From NCBI GenBank assembly GCA_006503535.1, contig QYRS01000001.1:1860001-1924000 (forward strand): a stretch of DNA of 64,000 bases, written 5' to 3'. Each line of letters opens with the position of its first letter. Within the stretch, counting starts at the first letter, position 1. Position numbers and translations under genes: made by a program. Under the pieces are notes generated by a model. That model was not told where the DNA came from, made no database searches, and worked only from the letters and a program-made list of their open reading frames with translations. This document shows positions 24,808 to 36,140 of this stretch, in pieces. The stretch is from Arthrinium phaeospermum. Its lineage: Eukaryota; Ascomycota; Sordariomycetes; Amphisphaeriales; Apiosporaceae.

Positions 24808-25169
24808 GGGGTGTCTGCGGTTGGGGTCAGGGACTTGTGGATACCGGGCTCGGAACGTGTGGGATATCAAAAGTTCGTTGAAAGCAGAAAGGGGAGGCAA
24901 AATTGAAGGCAACATGATCGGGGCTTTTTGAACTTGAAAAGGGGGGTTGAACCAAAACCAACCATGGATCAGGGTCTCACTTGAAGGCATCACTGAAAGG
25001 GAAATGGAGTCAGTTGTACGGATGAACAACACTCGTTTGTACATAATCAACAACATATTTCAAGTTTACTCCGATCCATACACTAGATTGTGCATGTATA
25101 TACTCAGACTTACCCACCTTGCTTGTCATACGACAGATCCCCATCCACCCACCTTACCACTCCTATCAC
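24808..25169. other. Short intergenic region between convergent genes
   Basis: Holds the 3' ends of the Cys-rich secreted protein gene and the Pro/Ser-rich gene. Nothing else seen. Confidence 0.5.
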
Positions 25170-26624
25170 CTAGTACGGCCGAGGAGGCATCTCCAAAACC
25201 ACCTCCCCGCCCGCATCCCGCCACCGCCCCCCCGTCACCCCGGAGCCCCCCTCGGACGCTTGAAATAGCAGCCACCAGACATGCTCGACCATAGTCCCAA
25301 AACAGTAAACCCGCAGCTGCGACCCGTCCCCCTCGCGCCGCACGCTGACGCCCCAGCCCGCGTTCCCCCCTCCCACGAACGCGGTCAGGTGCGCCCACGT
25401 CGCGAGCCACTGCTGCGGCGTCCAGCTGGATGTGTGGATGACCCAGTAGCCGCGCTCGTCGACGCGCAGGTTCCGGCTCTGCACGGGCTGGAAGGAGCGG
25501 CGGTCGGCGTTGAGGCGGGCTTGCAGGTCGCGGAGGGCGGGCGGGATGAGGATGTTCGGGGCCGACAGGGGGGCGTTGGGGGCGGGGCTGTGGATCTCGA
25601 GGTTCGGGTTGTACGGGGGTTGGGACTGGGAGGAGGATGGGGCGGGGAATTGGGACGGGTTGAAGGGGCTCGGCTCGGGGACGGACAGGCCTGAGGAGTA
25701 GGGGAGTGGTGGCGCCGGTCGGTTGCTTCCGTTGGCTTGGCTAGACGTGTTGGGGATGGGGGTTGCGGCAGGGTTGGTTTGCTGACTCGAAGACGGGAAA
25801 CCTTCGTCGTATGGCGGAGACGAGGAAGGGTTCATGGGGCCAGAGAGTCGTGGGGGAGAGGATGGGAAATGCATTGCGGAGCTCTGCTGTGGGTTAGGTT
25901 GGCTTCCAGGGATTTGACTCACCTGGCTACTATCGCGTGGCCTCTGTCCACCCGGTGGCGGTAGTTCATAGTCATTCTGGTCCGGATCATCCGGCGGGTA
26001 GTACTGTAGTTGAGGTCTATTGTCCATTGCCGGGTTGACAGGCCGAGGGGAGTTCAAGTTACCAATGGCGCTGCTCCCAAAGGAGACGGATGAAATTGAC
26101 GACGGCGCGAACTGGCTCGACTGCGGATGGGGCTGTTGACCCAGCGGCGTCTCCGGTATGACGCTGGAGCCGTGTTGCGTCTCGGAGATATGCGTGACCT
26201 GGGTCGAGGCTCGGTTATCCGAGCCCCCAGCAGGTGCCGGCGTCATTTTGTTGCTACCTGAGGGACCCGCTGGAGTAGAGACGCCGATACTCTGGTGACT
26301 TGGCGTAATATGGCCTTGGGAGTACGAGAAGGGAAGAGAGGTGTGCGGGACCTCTACAGCGGATAGCACGGGCTGGGGCGCAAAAAGACCCCGAGACCCC
26401 GCGCTCGGTGCGCTCGACTGTGTCGGCGCGCTGCCTTGGGCGGCCGGCGGTGTCGACATGCTGCCGACGTGCGTGGGCCCGATGTATTCCTTAGGGTTCG
26501 GGTTAGGTGACGGCGCGTTGGCTCCCGCCGACGATCCTGCCTGGTCGAAGCCTAGGTAGGCCTGAGCCTGGTTTCGGTATCTAGCATCAGCTTCAGCTGA
26601 AGTCCCGGCCTGTACATGCGCCAT
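25170..26624 (-). CDS. Pro/Ser/Gln-rich protein with a conserved C-terminal region, unknown function
   Basis: Single exon, 484 residues from the ATG at 26624, which sits in a good context (ACCATGG). An in-frame ATG at 26717 would add 31 residues. Residues 1-350 are low-complexity and probably disordered, rich in Pro, Ser, Gln and Asn. The last about 120 residues look folded: an arginine-rich helix (PALRDLQARLNADRRSFQPV), then RGYWVIHTSSWTPQQW and WWLLFQASEG, with many tryptophans. No signal peptide or membrane segment. I do not recognise the family. The tryptophan-rich end is most likely the conserved domain. Confidence 0.75.
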   Translation of the reverse strand: MAHVQAGTSAEADARYRNQAQAYLGFDQAGSSAGANAPSPNPNPKEYIGPTHVGSMSTPPAAQGSAPTQSSAPSAGSRGLFAPQPVLSAVEVPHTSLPFSYSQGHITPSHQSIGVSTPAGPSGSNKMTPAPAGGSDNRASTQVTHISETQHGSSVIPETPLGQQPHPQSSQFAPSSISSVSFGSSAIGNLNSPRPVNPAMDNRPQLQYYPPDDPDQNDYELPPPGGQRPRDSSQVSQIPGSQPNPQQSSAMHFPSSPPRLSGPMNPSSSPPYDEGFPSSSQQTNPAATPIPNTSSQANGSNRPAPPLPYSSGLSVPEPSPFNPSQFPAPSSSQSQPPYNPNLEIHSPAPNAPLSAPNILIPPALRDLQARLNADRRSFQPVQSRNLRVDERGYWVIHTSSWTPQQWLATWAHLTAFVGGGNAGWGVSVRREGDGSQLRVYCFGTMVEHVWWLLFQASEGGSGVTGGRWRDAGGEVVLEMPPRPY

Positions 26625-27514
26625 GGTCTCTACCGGAGGGCTATACTTTTGCTTTGTGATTCCGCTGCCAATACTGTTCAAGCTACTGGCTGTACTTGCA
26701 AACGTTGCTCTTTGCAAACATGCGTTTCACGGTATGTGTTGGTCATCATACGGCACGTTTTATATATTAAAATGCTTCTATAAGACATTGTTACTTGGTC
26801 TTAAGGGCAACAAAGACAATGTGATGTCAATCATGATTCCCCCAAGACAAAGACGTCCTTACAGGTAGTCGAGTGTATCAAAGGGGGCAACCTGACCGTC
26901 TTCGACAGGAGGACACCGCAAGTCCCTACAGCGCGTAAACTGGCCAGTAGGTAGGTAATATGAACAGCCTCCTGCAATTGTGACGGAACATCCAACCTGC
27001 GGTCGGTTGCTTCAGGCAGATCAATTTCCTGTGCTTTGATTCGTCGAGGCGCCTCCCGCGCAGCATTTGAGATTTAAGGACGGCCGAGGTGTGCAGATAT
27101 GAAACCCCTGCATATTAAACTGGCATAGTAATACGCGCCTGTGTCCCATTAATATGGTGCAAAGCCAATTCCACGTGGCGGGTGCTCCCGTGCTGGGGGC
27201 CGGGCCTCCGCCCCTTTTTGTGGAGATGTCAGGCGGCCCCCGAACGGCATAAATAGATTTAAGGTAATGCTGGCGCCTTGCTGGCGTATTGATTCCATTC
27301 CACTCGTATAACCTTTTGCTTTTCCGTTGGACGCCGTGACTCCTCTTTTCCCGAGGCACCGATTTAGAAGACGTGTTGGCGCATAATCCTTCTTCCCAAC
27401 ATAATTATCGGACTCAAGCGCAAAGATCCTCCCAGGCTTCTACCAACGAGACGGATACCTGGGATCCCTTCAGGGAGAACTGCAGTTCACGATTTGGCGG
27501 GCGTCAGCAGCACC
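26625..27514. other. Divergent intergenic region
   Basis: About 0.9 kb between two genes transcribed away from each other. CATAAATAG at about 27248 is TATA-like, but lies some 260 bases before the next start codon. No gene seen. Confidence 0.4.
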
Positions 27515-28791
27515 ATGGGACAACTTGTCCTCGCGTTATTGCTGAAAATAGTATTCCTCTTTACGGCCATCCGCCGCGGCAGTGCCGACATCGTTTTGAT
27601 TCACCCAGGCCTGGGTGAAGTTCTGTGGATTGGCACCCAGTACAGAGTGGAGTGGGAAGGAATGGAAGCCGATGAAGTTCCTGTGTCCATCAAATTGTTT
27701 GCGAAGAACGGACAAGTGACGAACATCGCATGTAAGCCTTGTGTTTTATTTTCTTCGACTATTGCCTTGGATCCTTGCTTGCGCCTCAGATGTGATGTTG
27801 CCTACTTGGTCACCAGTTGCAGGCGGAGAATAAAATAAAAAAACTCGCAATAATCAGCTCGAGGCTTGTGGCTAATCTACTCTCTGCACTCATAGCGAAC
27901 GTCACCATCCATAATGGGGCATACGATTGGAACATCAACAGTACCATACCGCCACAGGATGGTTATTGCATGTACCTCAAGAACGAAAGGACCGGCCAAA
28001 ATATGAATGATATGAAGCCATTCCAGATCAATGCATCCAAAGGAGGTAGACAAAACATCGCCTTGAACACTACTTCGTCAGCAGCCAGTTCCACTCCTTC
28101 TGATTCTTCTACCATAACGCCCAATGATCAACCCTCTTCATCATCACTCGCAAGCCAGATCCCCTCAAGCCAGAATGACCCGACATCAGGCGATTATCTG
28201 TCTACAACAAGCGTTATCACGACATCATCATCGTCTTCATCATATTCGTCTCTACTGTACTCGTCCACGTTCGTATCATCCTCCACGTTCGTATCCGTGT
28301 CCGCGCTCATATCGTCGTCATCGCCCGCACCAACGCCGCGTACACAGTCTCCACCATCACCGGAGCCCGCGGCTGCCCCAAGTACTCAATACATAGTAGC
28401 AATGGTGTTGGGCAGTACCGCGTTAATTGCCATTGCATTGAATGTTGGATGGTTCGTAGTACTCCATCGCCGCCGGAGACGAGAGAAGGCCGACAAAGAA
28501 GACAAGGATAGTTCAGCAGCCCCGAAAGACAGAAACAGCAACAGAAGAAGAAAGCCGGACGACAGGGGAAAAGCAGTTGCGTCTTATAGTAAGCCGCAGC
28601 TGGAAGACACAGGGATCCTCGAGCTAGAAGCGGCCTTGGCGCCGGCTGTGGCTGCCGTCAAGCCAGGATCGTGTTATGAGCTAGAAGCGCACGAAAAGCC
28701 GTTGGAGCTGAGGGCCAGCGTCGCCACGTGGCTTTCGCGAAGGACGGGAGGAAGGCCAAGGTCTCGGGGGCGGCATGCCAGCATGAACTAA
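27515..28791 (+). CDS. Kre9/Knh1-like Ser/Thr-rich type I membrane protein
   Basis: Two exons, 27515-27731 and 27896-28791, 370 residues. A signal peptide covers about residues 1-24. It is followed by an immunoglobulin-like Kre9/Knh1-type domain (about 25-120): DIVLIHPGLGEVLWIGTQY, then VTNIASNVTIHNGAYDWNI, which forms only across the intron and so confirms the splice, and then a Cys in DGYCMYL. A long Ser/Thr-rich, probably O-mannosylated stalk (about 120-235) leads to one membrane segment at about 238-262 and a basic, charged cytoplasmic tail starting RRRRREK. Kre9/Knh1 proteins affect cell-wall beta-1,6-glucan in yeast; in filamentous fungi such domains often occur in surface proteins. The membrane segment with a tail suggests a surface sensor or anchor; that is inference. 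Confidence 0.85.
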
Positions 28792-29956
28792 CTGATAATA
28801 CCCGCATTTAGAATAATAGGTCAGCCCTTCCCGGAGGCTCGGGACCGATTTACCCCTTCCAAGTAATGTTGCTTTGCATAGAACCTCACATGATGACGAT
28901 GCAGTCGAGTAGATGTTTGATTGATTAGAGCGGTGTGAAAATTGGAGAGGTTTGCTGTGGGACGTGACACAAAGCGAAAGCAGTACTCTTTGCGATTGGC
29001 CGGTATTACACAGCCAGAAAAAAGGAAGGAAACTAAAATTAGGTAAGCTGAGTTACCGTCAAACTCCGTATGTATAAGTATAGAAACGGCCCCCCCCCTG
29101 CAATCCCAGAAATCAGCACGACACCCCACCATGTCAGCGGGACCGGAGTATGCACCGCCCTCCATACAATGGATATTGCGGGGATCATTTGCCATGTCAG
29201 GAGGATGGATGCTGCAAACAGTACCAAACCGACGGATTCAGCGGCCGTATCTACGTATCTATCCTGGTCGATGGACACTTAACCCAATACCCGAAAGCCC
29301 CTTGCGCTCCAAGTGCCGTTGTATGGCGGCCAAGGAAGAGGAAGTGTGGCTTTTCTCAGCTTATCTTGATAGCTTTAGCGTCCGTGGAATACCGTTGAGC
29401 GCCTCCCTTTTTGGGCGGGCATCCTTGGGCTTTCGTTCTCTGGTTCTCGGTTTCTCCTCCCGACATGCAGGTGCAAGCTGATGACATGTTATGAAACACC
29501 ATGTCTTGGTCAGACAGAGAATAAGGCTACCTGTTCGGTATTAAGGTTACCCAGCAGTAGCAGCGGCTGTCATCAGCTACCACAAAAAGATATGCAAATC
29601 TGGTCTGGACAACAAATGGAACACCCCTGTCATCCCAATGCCCCTATGTTCCCTCGCTCCTAATCTCTCTCCTGCATCGCGTCAGCCTTATTTTGAACCG
29701 CTTGCTTGGGGGCTGCTCCCATGAAAATCTCTGCTTGGTTACAGCGTCCCAGTAAGGCCCTATCAGAGGATGCGGATTGGTGTTCCAGGGCGCAGCCAGA
29801 ATGCCACGTCCGGAGAGCCAGACTATCGGGATTGTCTCAACTCTAGGCAGAGAGATAATACTTAAGGCTTGCGGGTATCCCAGCACCATGTCCAAAACGT
29901 AGAACGAAGTCCCATCATCATCAGTTCATCAGAGATATGCTCATAGCAACCACGTC
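28792..29956. other. Intergenic region
   Basis: No supported gene. A 79-codon hydrophobic frame on the minus strand (29039-29278) has two possible membrane segments but no ATG, so it was not called. Confidence 0.4.
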
Positions 29957-31347
29957 ATGGCTTCCTCAGGCCGCAAGTCACCGAAGCGGTGGACCGAGGA
30001 GGAAGACGCGCTGCTGTACCACGAGTTCACAAGGCTATGTGAGTCCAAGGCCACTACTCATGCCCCTCTATGCTTGTGTCCCCCCATTGCTCACGTTGCA
30101 CGACGGAATCAGCCGACCCGAACGAGATTACGGACTGGAGTCGCATTGCCGAAGGAGTCCCCGGCAGAAGCAACAAAGACTGCCGAAAACGATGGGTCAA
30201 CAAAGTCTGCGGAGGGCTCAATAAGGGGCCGTGGAGTCGAGAGGAGGACCAGCGCTTACGGAAGGCGATGGAGGTTCACGGGTCCAAGTACGTCCATCCG
30301 GAAAGCTCCCTAGTGGGTTGGGGGGAAATGAGGCATCTGACGTGTGAAACAGGTGGACCAGAGTGTCGGAAGAGGTGGCTTCCCGCTCAGCTGACCGTAA
30401 GAACTAAAACGGCATAGCAATTCGGCACGGAACGGAAAGCTGACGGCCAAAGTAGAATGCGCCAAACGATGGCAGCAAAGTCTTGATCCCAACATAAAAC
30501 ATGGAAACTGGACCGAGGAAGAGGTATGCAAACTGCAAGGTTATGACTTTGCGAGAGAAAATCTCTTGTTGTGTGTTCTCCAAGGAATTTACTAACCTTA
30601 TAAAGGATGACCGACTATTACGCGCAGTCGAGAAGCACGGCCGGCAGTGGAAGCAAATACAGGAGAGCTACTACAAGTCTCGATCGAGGAACGATCTGAA
30701 GAATAGGTACAACAGCTTAAAGCAACCCTTATACGTACGGACTAAAGCTCACAAGGACTAGATACACCATTATCACAAGGAGAGCCAGTAACTCGGACAA
30801 TGGAGGGTCGCAGTCCAGTACTACTTTCATGGATACTGGAGATACAGTGACGCCACGACCGACATCCTCGAACTCAGGGACGACTCACTTGGGCCAAGAC
30901 GAGTACGCAGTCGACTACAGCCATTCGAGATCTTTTTCGATCCGGCCGTCCCAACCGAATACCGGTTCGACCGACTACTGGCAACCTGCCCCCCAAGACA
31001 CCCTGACAAGCTGGTCCTCGTCCTATGCGGCGCCGATGACGAGCACGTTTTCCGACCCACCAGCAATGATGCCGTGGAGCCAGCAAGTCCCGCCGAGTCT
31101 CCAAGGGGTTCTGGACGGGCAGTACTACCCTGCCGACGACGCCCCTCCTCCCGTACACGACTCCTACTACCAAAACCCGATGGATAATATCTCAGGGGGT
31201 ACCATGGCTGTGGGTAGCGGAAACAATGGTTACGGCGCCGGCGTTGCCCCGTTGCCCGTCGCCAATGCCGGAGACTTGGATAACGGAGATACTACGGACT
31301 ACGACAGAGACATGGTCTACAACCCATTTATGTATAACACCCAGTGA
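29957..31347 (+). CDS. Three-repeat Myb-like DNA-binding protein
   Basis: Six exons: 29957-30038, 30113-30287, 30353-30396, 30456-30523, 30606-30706 and 30762-31347, 351 residues, all phases consistent. Three Myb repeats cover about residues 11-58 (Trp12, Trp36, Trp55), 65-110 (Trp68, Trp87, Trp106) and 116-160 (Trp119, Trp138, Tyr158). Each has the spaced aromatic residues of a helix-turn-helix repeat. Several repeats are rebuilt only by splicing, for example SADQCAKRWQQSL across intron 4 and KNRYTIITRRASNSD across intron 5, whose donor is GTACAA. The C-terminal half is low-complexity, rich in Ser, Pro, Tyr and Gly, and could be an activation region. No partner or target can be read from the sequence. 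Confidence 0.9.
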
Positions 31348-33114
31348 GCAGGGAAATAACGAATAGACGGACGACTACGATTGCATGGGACACGGCTATT
31401 TAGACCACAATTACCCCTATAGAGTAACGCATCAATACCAATTTGCTTTTCGCTTTTCCTTTACGAAGAGATTCGATGTTCCCCTATATTTGCTACCGAA
31501 ACCTGCGTCCTTCTAAACAGCCCGACTTTCGACAAGAGCTGTTGGTTTGGTAGCTTTGATTGTGGCATGATAACAGTTTTGCTTCTTAACACCCTGTCAA
31601 GGCTTCCCGGGTTCAACTTGGCGCGCAAGCCTGGATTCCATGAATTGGGCATTTGATCTTCTGCCCTTGAAGCTACGAACAAAGCTTTGGGCTGGGGGAT
31701 CTGCCTGCCCGAGAAGGCACCCGATGCATCCGGACTACAGGTGTCTCATTGCCTTCGGATATCCAGTCTTCCGATGCTTACACTTGGCGCCTCTATCCCG
31801 ATAGGTATTTGCTGGCAGTTGAAATGACAATATCAGAGACTTTCTAGGATCTATTTGGCTCAGTGGCTCTGTAATCCTAGTGCATGCATAATGCCCTTTG
31901 ATAAGATATCCTGCAACAGAAAATCTTGCTGATAGGGCTGAGCCGGCAGTGCTTCGTGCCAGTGGCCGCTTTGGGAAAACAAGATTGCTCACCGGATGTG
32001 CATCGAAAGTCTACCTGGGTGTGTTCCTTGACCGACTTGGAGGGAAAACTGTTTTACGATAAGTGCATATGACCAGAACGGGAAAATACAGTGCATAATG
32101 CGGGTACAGGGGGGAGGTTTATCCTTGCGGCCAACGGTTATCTGCATCCTGTGTAACGTCGCGGCAGTTGGTGTAATAGACCACCGCGGTTGGGAGATAG
32201 CTGTGCAACCCCAACGAAGCGCCAGCCGTATAGGTGCATCAAACATACTCCGGTCTGGCTACGTTGCCCGGTACCTTCGACCACCACACGTCAGATCCTA
32301 TAGCCTTGGCTTTTGTTATTGACTCACCATGGCATCTTACGTAAGCTGCGGGTTCGCGAAAGGACACAACTATGCCCCACCAGCAGGAATAGGGGAGAGC
32401 CTCCGCCGTCGAAATGCCACTGCAGATTCTGTGAATAGCGATGGCTCACTGAGGCTGGTCGACCGTACTATAGTAAATCCTGCCCCAGGTCTTAATCCTA
32501 TAATGTAATACACACCTTTGACGAAACATACATACCGGTTCTCTTGAGTCGGTACTGGGAATTCTTTTGAAATGACAACAGGATGATGAAACGGCAATGT
32601 GGAATATAATAAGACGGGCCCTGGATGCGTCGATACAGCCTTATTTGATCGCCACTATCCTTACAACCAGTTTAATATTATCGCTTTGAAGCTCCCGATA
32701 AAGCTCGTAATATGTTGACTAGAACTGCCCCAGACGTGTCTCGGCCTTTAAGAAATCTGGTACAGTCACAAGTGCGCTTGATGCCTGTTATTGTTACTCT
32801 TAAAGTGGCTAACGAGTTGCGTGTGACACGGCTAACTTCATTGGCTGGCGTGCATCTGCCATCCTGCAAGCGTTACTGGCCAGCCTCGCGAGGGGCATCG
32901 CATTCGGATCTTTGGGAGGCTTTGTCCCTCCTGCCTAGAAAAAATCTGACAGCTCGAGCCTGATACGAAGGTTGCATGATCTGATCATATTCCAACTTCA
33001 TATTCCAACTTCATCACCCGTGTTATAACCGATATACACCCGTCTTTGGGTGGTATCATTACGACACCATATCTTTTATCCTGCCTGCTTGTTAGGGTGG
33101 GATGCCCAGAGTAG
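31348..33114. other. Long intergenic region
   Basis: About 1.8 kb with no gene recognised; only short open frames without motifs. A small tandem repeat near its right end is listed separately. Confidence 0.4.
32988..33013. repeat. Two-copy 13-bp tandem repeat
   Basis: TATTCCAACTTCA occurs twice in direct tandem. Probably a local slippage event. Confidence 0.9.
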
Positions 33115-34512
33115 ATGACCATGGGGGTCATCAGTAAAGACAAAACGGCTCCCATCAGCCCTGGCTTCGAGCCTGACATCGACCCAATCAACAACCGGCC
33201 ACCAGGACCATCCATCCCAGAATTACCCACTCGAGTCAGCCCAGAAGCCACAAGTACTACTGCACCAACAAAGGTGTCCTACCTTCGTCCCAAGTCACTG
33301 TTGGATCGTTCAAAGATCGTATTCGATTGGTACAACTGGTTCCTCATGCTTTCCTGGCCTCGGATACAGCCTGGGAGCGTAAGAACATCATGGATCTGTG
33401 TATGTTGAGTCCCGACCCCCCGAGTGTTGCCCCTATTTGGAGTCGTCCCTTTTGCTGAACGAGGTTTCGCGATGACCAGAAATGCGGGAAGCCCCTGTAC
33501 ATTGATGTGCCATCTGGCGAAGAGAGGGATGTGCTGAGCTACGTACACCAAGTCTCGCGGCCGGGGTCGGTGTCCGTCTCTTCTGCGACAACGCCGAGCT
33601 CGTCAGTCACGGCAAACACGAGCGGGCGACCGTCACCGGAACAGCCCGACCACCCTATAACAAATGACGAAGGGAGCAACAGCCCCTCTAGGGACAACCC
33701 AACCAGCACAGGGTGCAATCGTAGTAACGGCGCGCCACCAATCGAGCCGAGAAAAAAGCTGTTCCTACTGCTGTGTGTCAACACCGGCCCGTTCCAAATC
33801 AAGCTACACCAGGTCGAGCTCACCCACGTCGGGCAAGACGAGGTCTTGTTCCGCCACATACGGGAGGCCTATAGGAAAACGAGGGGGTCCCTGACGAGGA
33901 ACCCGTTCGTGGTGCCGAAGGCGGTCGAGTACGTCAAGGTGGGTTACGAACCCTTGACTTGCATACACAGAGAGGGACGATGCTGACTGCTATCTGATCC
34001 AGTTTGACCTGGTCCGGCGATATAAGAGTGGCGAGTGTGTCGGCAACTACGAGACCAACTCTATCCCGTCACAGAAGGAAGTGAGGGGAGGAGAGTATGC
34101 CTTCTTTCCCTGTCCACCCCGTATCGGTTCCCTGCCGATCCAATCACACTTGTTCATGCATTCATTGCTCAATCCCGGTGACCACAGCGGCAATTTGGCC
34201 GTGCAGCAGCTGCCGAAGAAAGTTGGAACAAAACTGGCCTGCACCAGTGGGCACATGAATGGTCACACCGGCTCCATGCCGTCGAGCTGCGGCTGGGGCA
34301 TCTACATAGTAGAAGGACCCAACATAGCCCTGGTAGTGTGGCTACTGGGTGCTGGTCTCCTCTCGGTATTCTTGTTGACGACCGTGTGGGCCGCGGTCTA
34401 CAAGGATGTCCAGGCGGGGATGGGCATTGGCCAGTTTGGGCTGGCGCTCCTGGCCTTGCTACTTACCACGACAGTCGTGAAAGAGAGCAACACATTGCCG
34501 ACGATCGGATAA
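33115..34512 (+). CDS. Fungal orphan-family protein with C-terminal membrane segments (CKCG...WGIYIVEG type)
   Basis: Three exons: 33115-33399, 33480-33938 and 34003-34512, all phase 0, 417 residues. I recognise the layout of an abundant Pezizomycotina family with no known function. A W-PRI-x-PG stretch leads into a Cys pair (CKCGKPLYIDV, formed across intron 1). Then comes a linker, then a KKLFLLLCVNTG core followed by LTHVGQDEVLFRHIREAYR. A PCPPRIG turn and a WGIYIVEGPN motif follow, and two hydrophobic segments lie at about residues 340-365 and 380-400. The linker between residues 110 and 170 is Ser/Pro/Asn-rich. A second ATG two codons downstream (33121) is an alternative start. The membrane end suggests a membrane-bound role; the pathway is unknown. 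Confidence 0.8.
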
Positions 34513-35394
34513 AAATGAGCCGCGCTCTCTTGACTTGGCCTCCACTCAGTTTAGTGATGGCTGTTGCAACTCCATGCCTTTGTTCAGGTTTGCCGTCGCC
34601 TGCAACGCCCTCAATGATGCGACAGATGGTATTCACCCGGAAGATAGTTTTTGGGACTCTTTACCTCTTCGATCATTCCGTACTTTCCTGTTGGCATCGA
34701 CGCGGTTGAGTATGGCGACCGCTGGAGGACGCTGCACCTCGGGCGCATTGGAAGCAAGGGCGAAAAGAGCGAACCTTTGGGTGGCTGCGCGCAATGAGAC
34801 GACCTGACGCGGCATCAGAGTACGCATCTCTATCACAAGAGAACCGATTCTAACCTGGCACTGAAGCGAACTCAGGTCCGGAAGGTTGTCATGTGCATCA
34901 CATTGCTGTTGGCTGAGGTCGCAACGTTCTTGACCAATTGGATAGCGGGGTAGAACCACTTGAGCGACGCCTTCAGCTACACCTAGACCTACAATGTGCC
35001 CGACGACGACTTCAAAGACGCCAACACCGCTGGGATACAAGCTGTATGGGCCTGGTATGATAGTTCTATATCTGTAGCATTCCCAATTGACACTTCAGTA
35101 GACATTGTCAATTGAAGTCCAATATATTGCCTAGTCATGATGGGATGAACTCTGTCGTGGTCCACCCCTGCAGAGTGCATTGCCTAGCATGGCAATGGAA
35201 GCAGAATAGAACCCAAAGAATGCCATCGGAGGCATGGATTGGTTGGTCTTTCTGCTGCCAATGTTCTTTGTTTCGACGTCATGTTGAGCGCTACTCACAA
35301 AGTCCACCATCCCTATCCATGACATCATGTCTCAGTTGAACACTAACCTTCAACCTTAATCTCGAATCCAGAGTCCTCAGGACCTTCACCAACA
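34513..35394. other. Intergenic region, possibly with a decayed gene
   Basis: Pieces on the + strand read like protein (EYGDRWRTLHLGRIGSKGEK near 34715, TYNVPDDDFKDANTAGIQAV near 34990) but are split by stop codons. They may be the remains of a gene I cannot name. Confidence 0.3.
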
Positions 35395-35970
35395 ATGTTT
35401 CGTAATATATTCACTGTCATAGCTCTCCTGTTGGACTCCTCCGCAATAGCCAACTCCCATCATCACGATTCACTTCATCACCGAGACACCATGTCGTCCG
35501 CTCTCAACGGTAAGTCGCGCCCCATCATCCACCGTCACTCGCGACGGAGAGACGCACGCATCAGCTGACAAGTCCCTCCACGTATCCAAACCACAGTCTT
35601 CAAGAAGCCCCTGAAGCTCTTCTCCACGCAGCCCATGACAGGCTTCTACCGCGACGGCTACTGCCGCACGGGCCCCGACGACGCGGGCCACCACGGCGTC
35701 GCGGGCATCGTGACGGACGAGTTCCTGGACTACTCGGCCAGGCGGGGCAACGACCTGCGCGCGGGCGCGGGCCTCACGGGCGGCTGCCGCTGGTGCCTCT
35801 GCACGGCCCGCTGGTTCCAGGCCTTCGAGGCCTACCAGAACAGCGAGCTGGGCCCCAACGGCGTGCCCAAGGTCGACCTGGACGCGACCGAGGACAGCGT
35901 GCTGAACAGGATCCCGCTCGAGACGCTCAAGGGGTTTGCGGTGAGGTCGGACGGGGTGAATGGGAAATAA
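35395..35970 (+). CDS. DUF2237-family protein with a secretory-looking N-terminus
   Basis: Two exons, 35395-35509 and 35597-35970, 162 residues. The core matches DUF2237, a small conserved family found mostly in bacteria and some eukaryotes. It has TGFYRDGYCRTGPDDAGHH, then VTDEFLDYSARRGNDL, then GGCRWCLCTARWFQAFEAYQ, with the conserved Cys residues. The function of the family is unknown. The ATG at 35395 adds about 32 residues beginning MFRNIFTVIALLLDSSAIANS, which look like a signal peptide, followed by His-rich HHHDSLHH. An in-frame ATG at 35491 (MSSALNVFKKPL) would give the usual cytosolic form. Both starts are in exon 1, so the gene could make a secreted and a cytosolic product. It is convergent with the monooxygenase gene 170 bases away. 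Confidence 0.85.
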
Positions 35971-36140
35971 TCTTCTGGGTTCGTCTATTCTTGTCTAGGT
36001 TATTTTGACAATTATCTCTGTACAGCTAGCTAGCTCCTAATAGAATACGGTCTTCTGAGAAGTACGGACATGTCTTGCAATCGAGTTTCTCAAGACTTCA
36101 TCCGCATCACCACCGAAATCTAACATCCCGACATGGCGCA

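Noticed and set aside
29039..29278. 79-codon hydrophobic frame on the minus strand with two possible membrane segments
   Set aside because: It begins with GTG, has no ATG or supported upstream exon, and matches no family I know.
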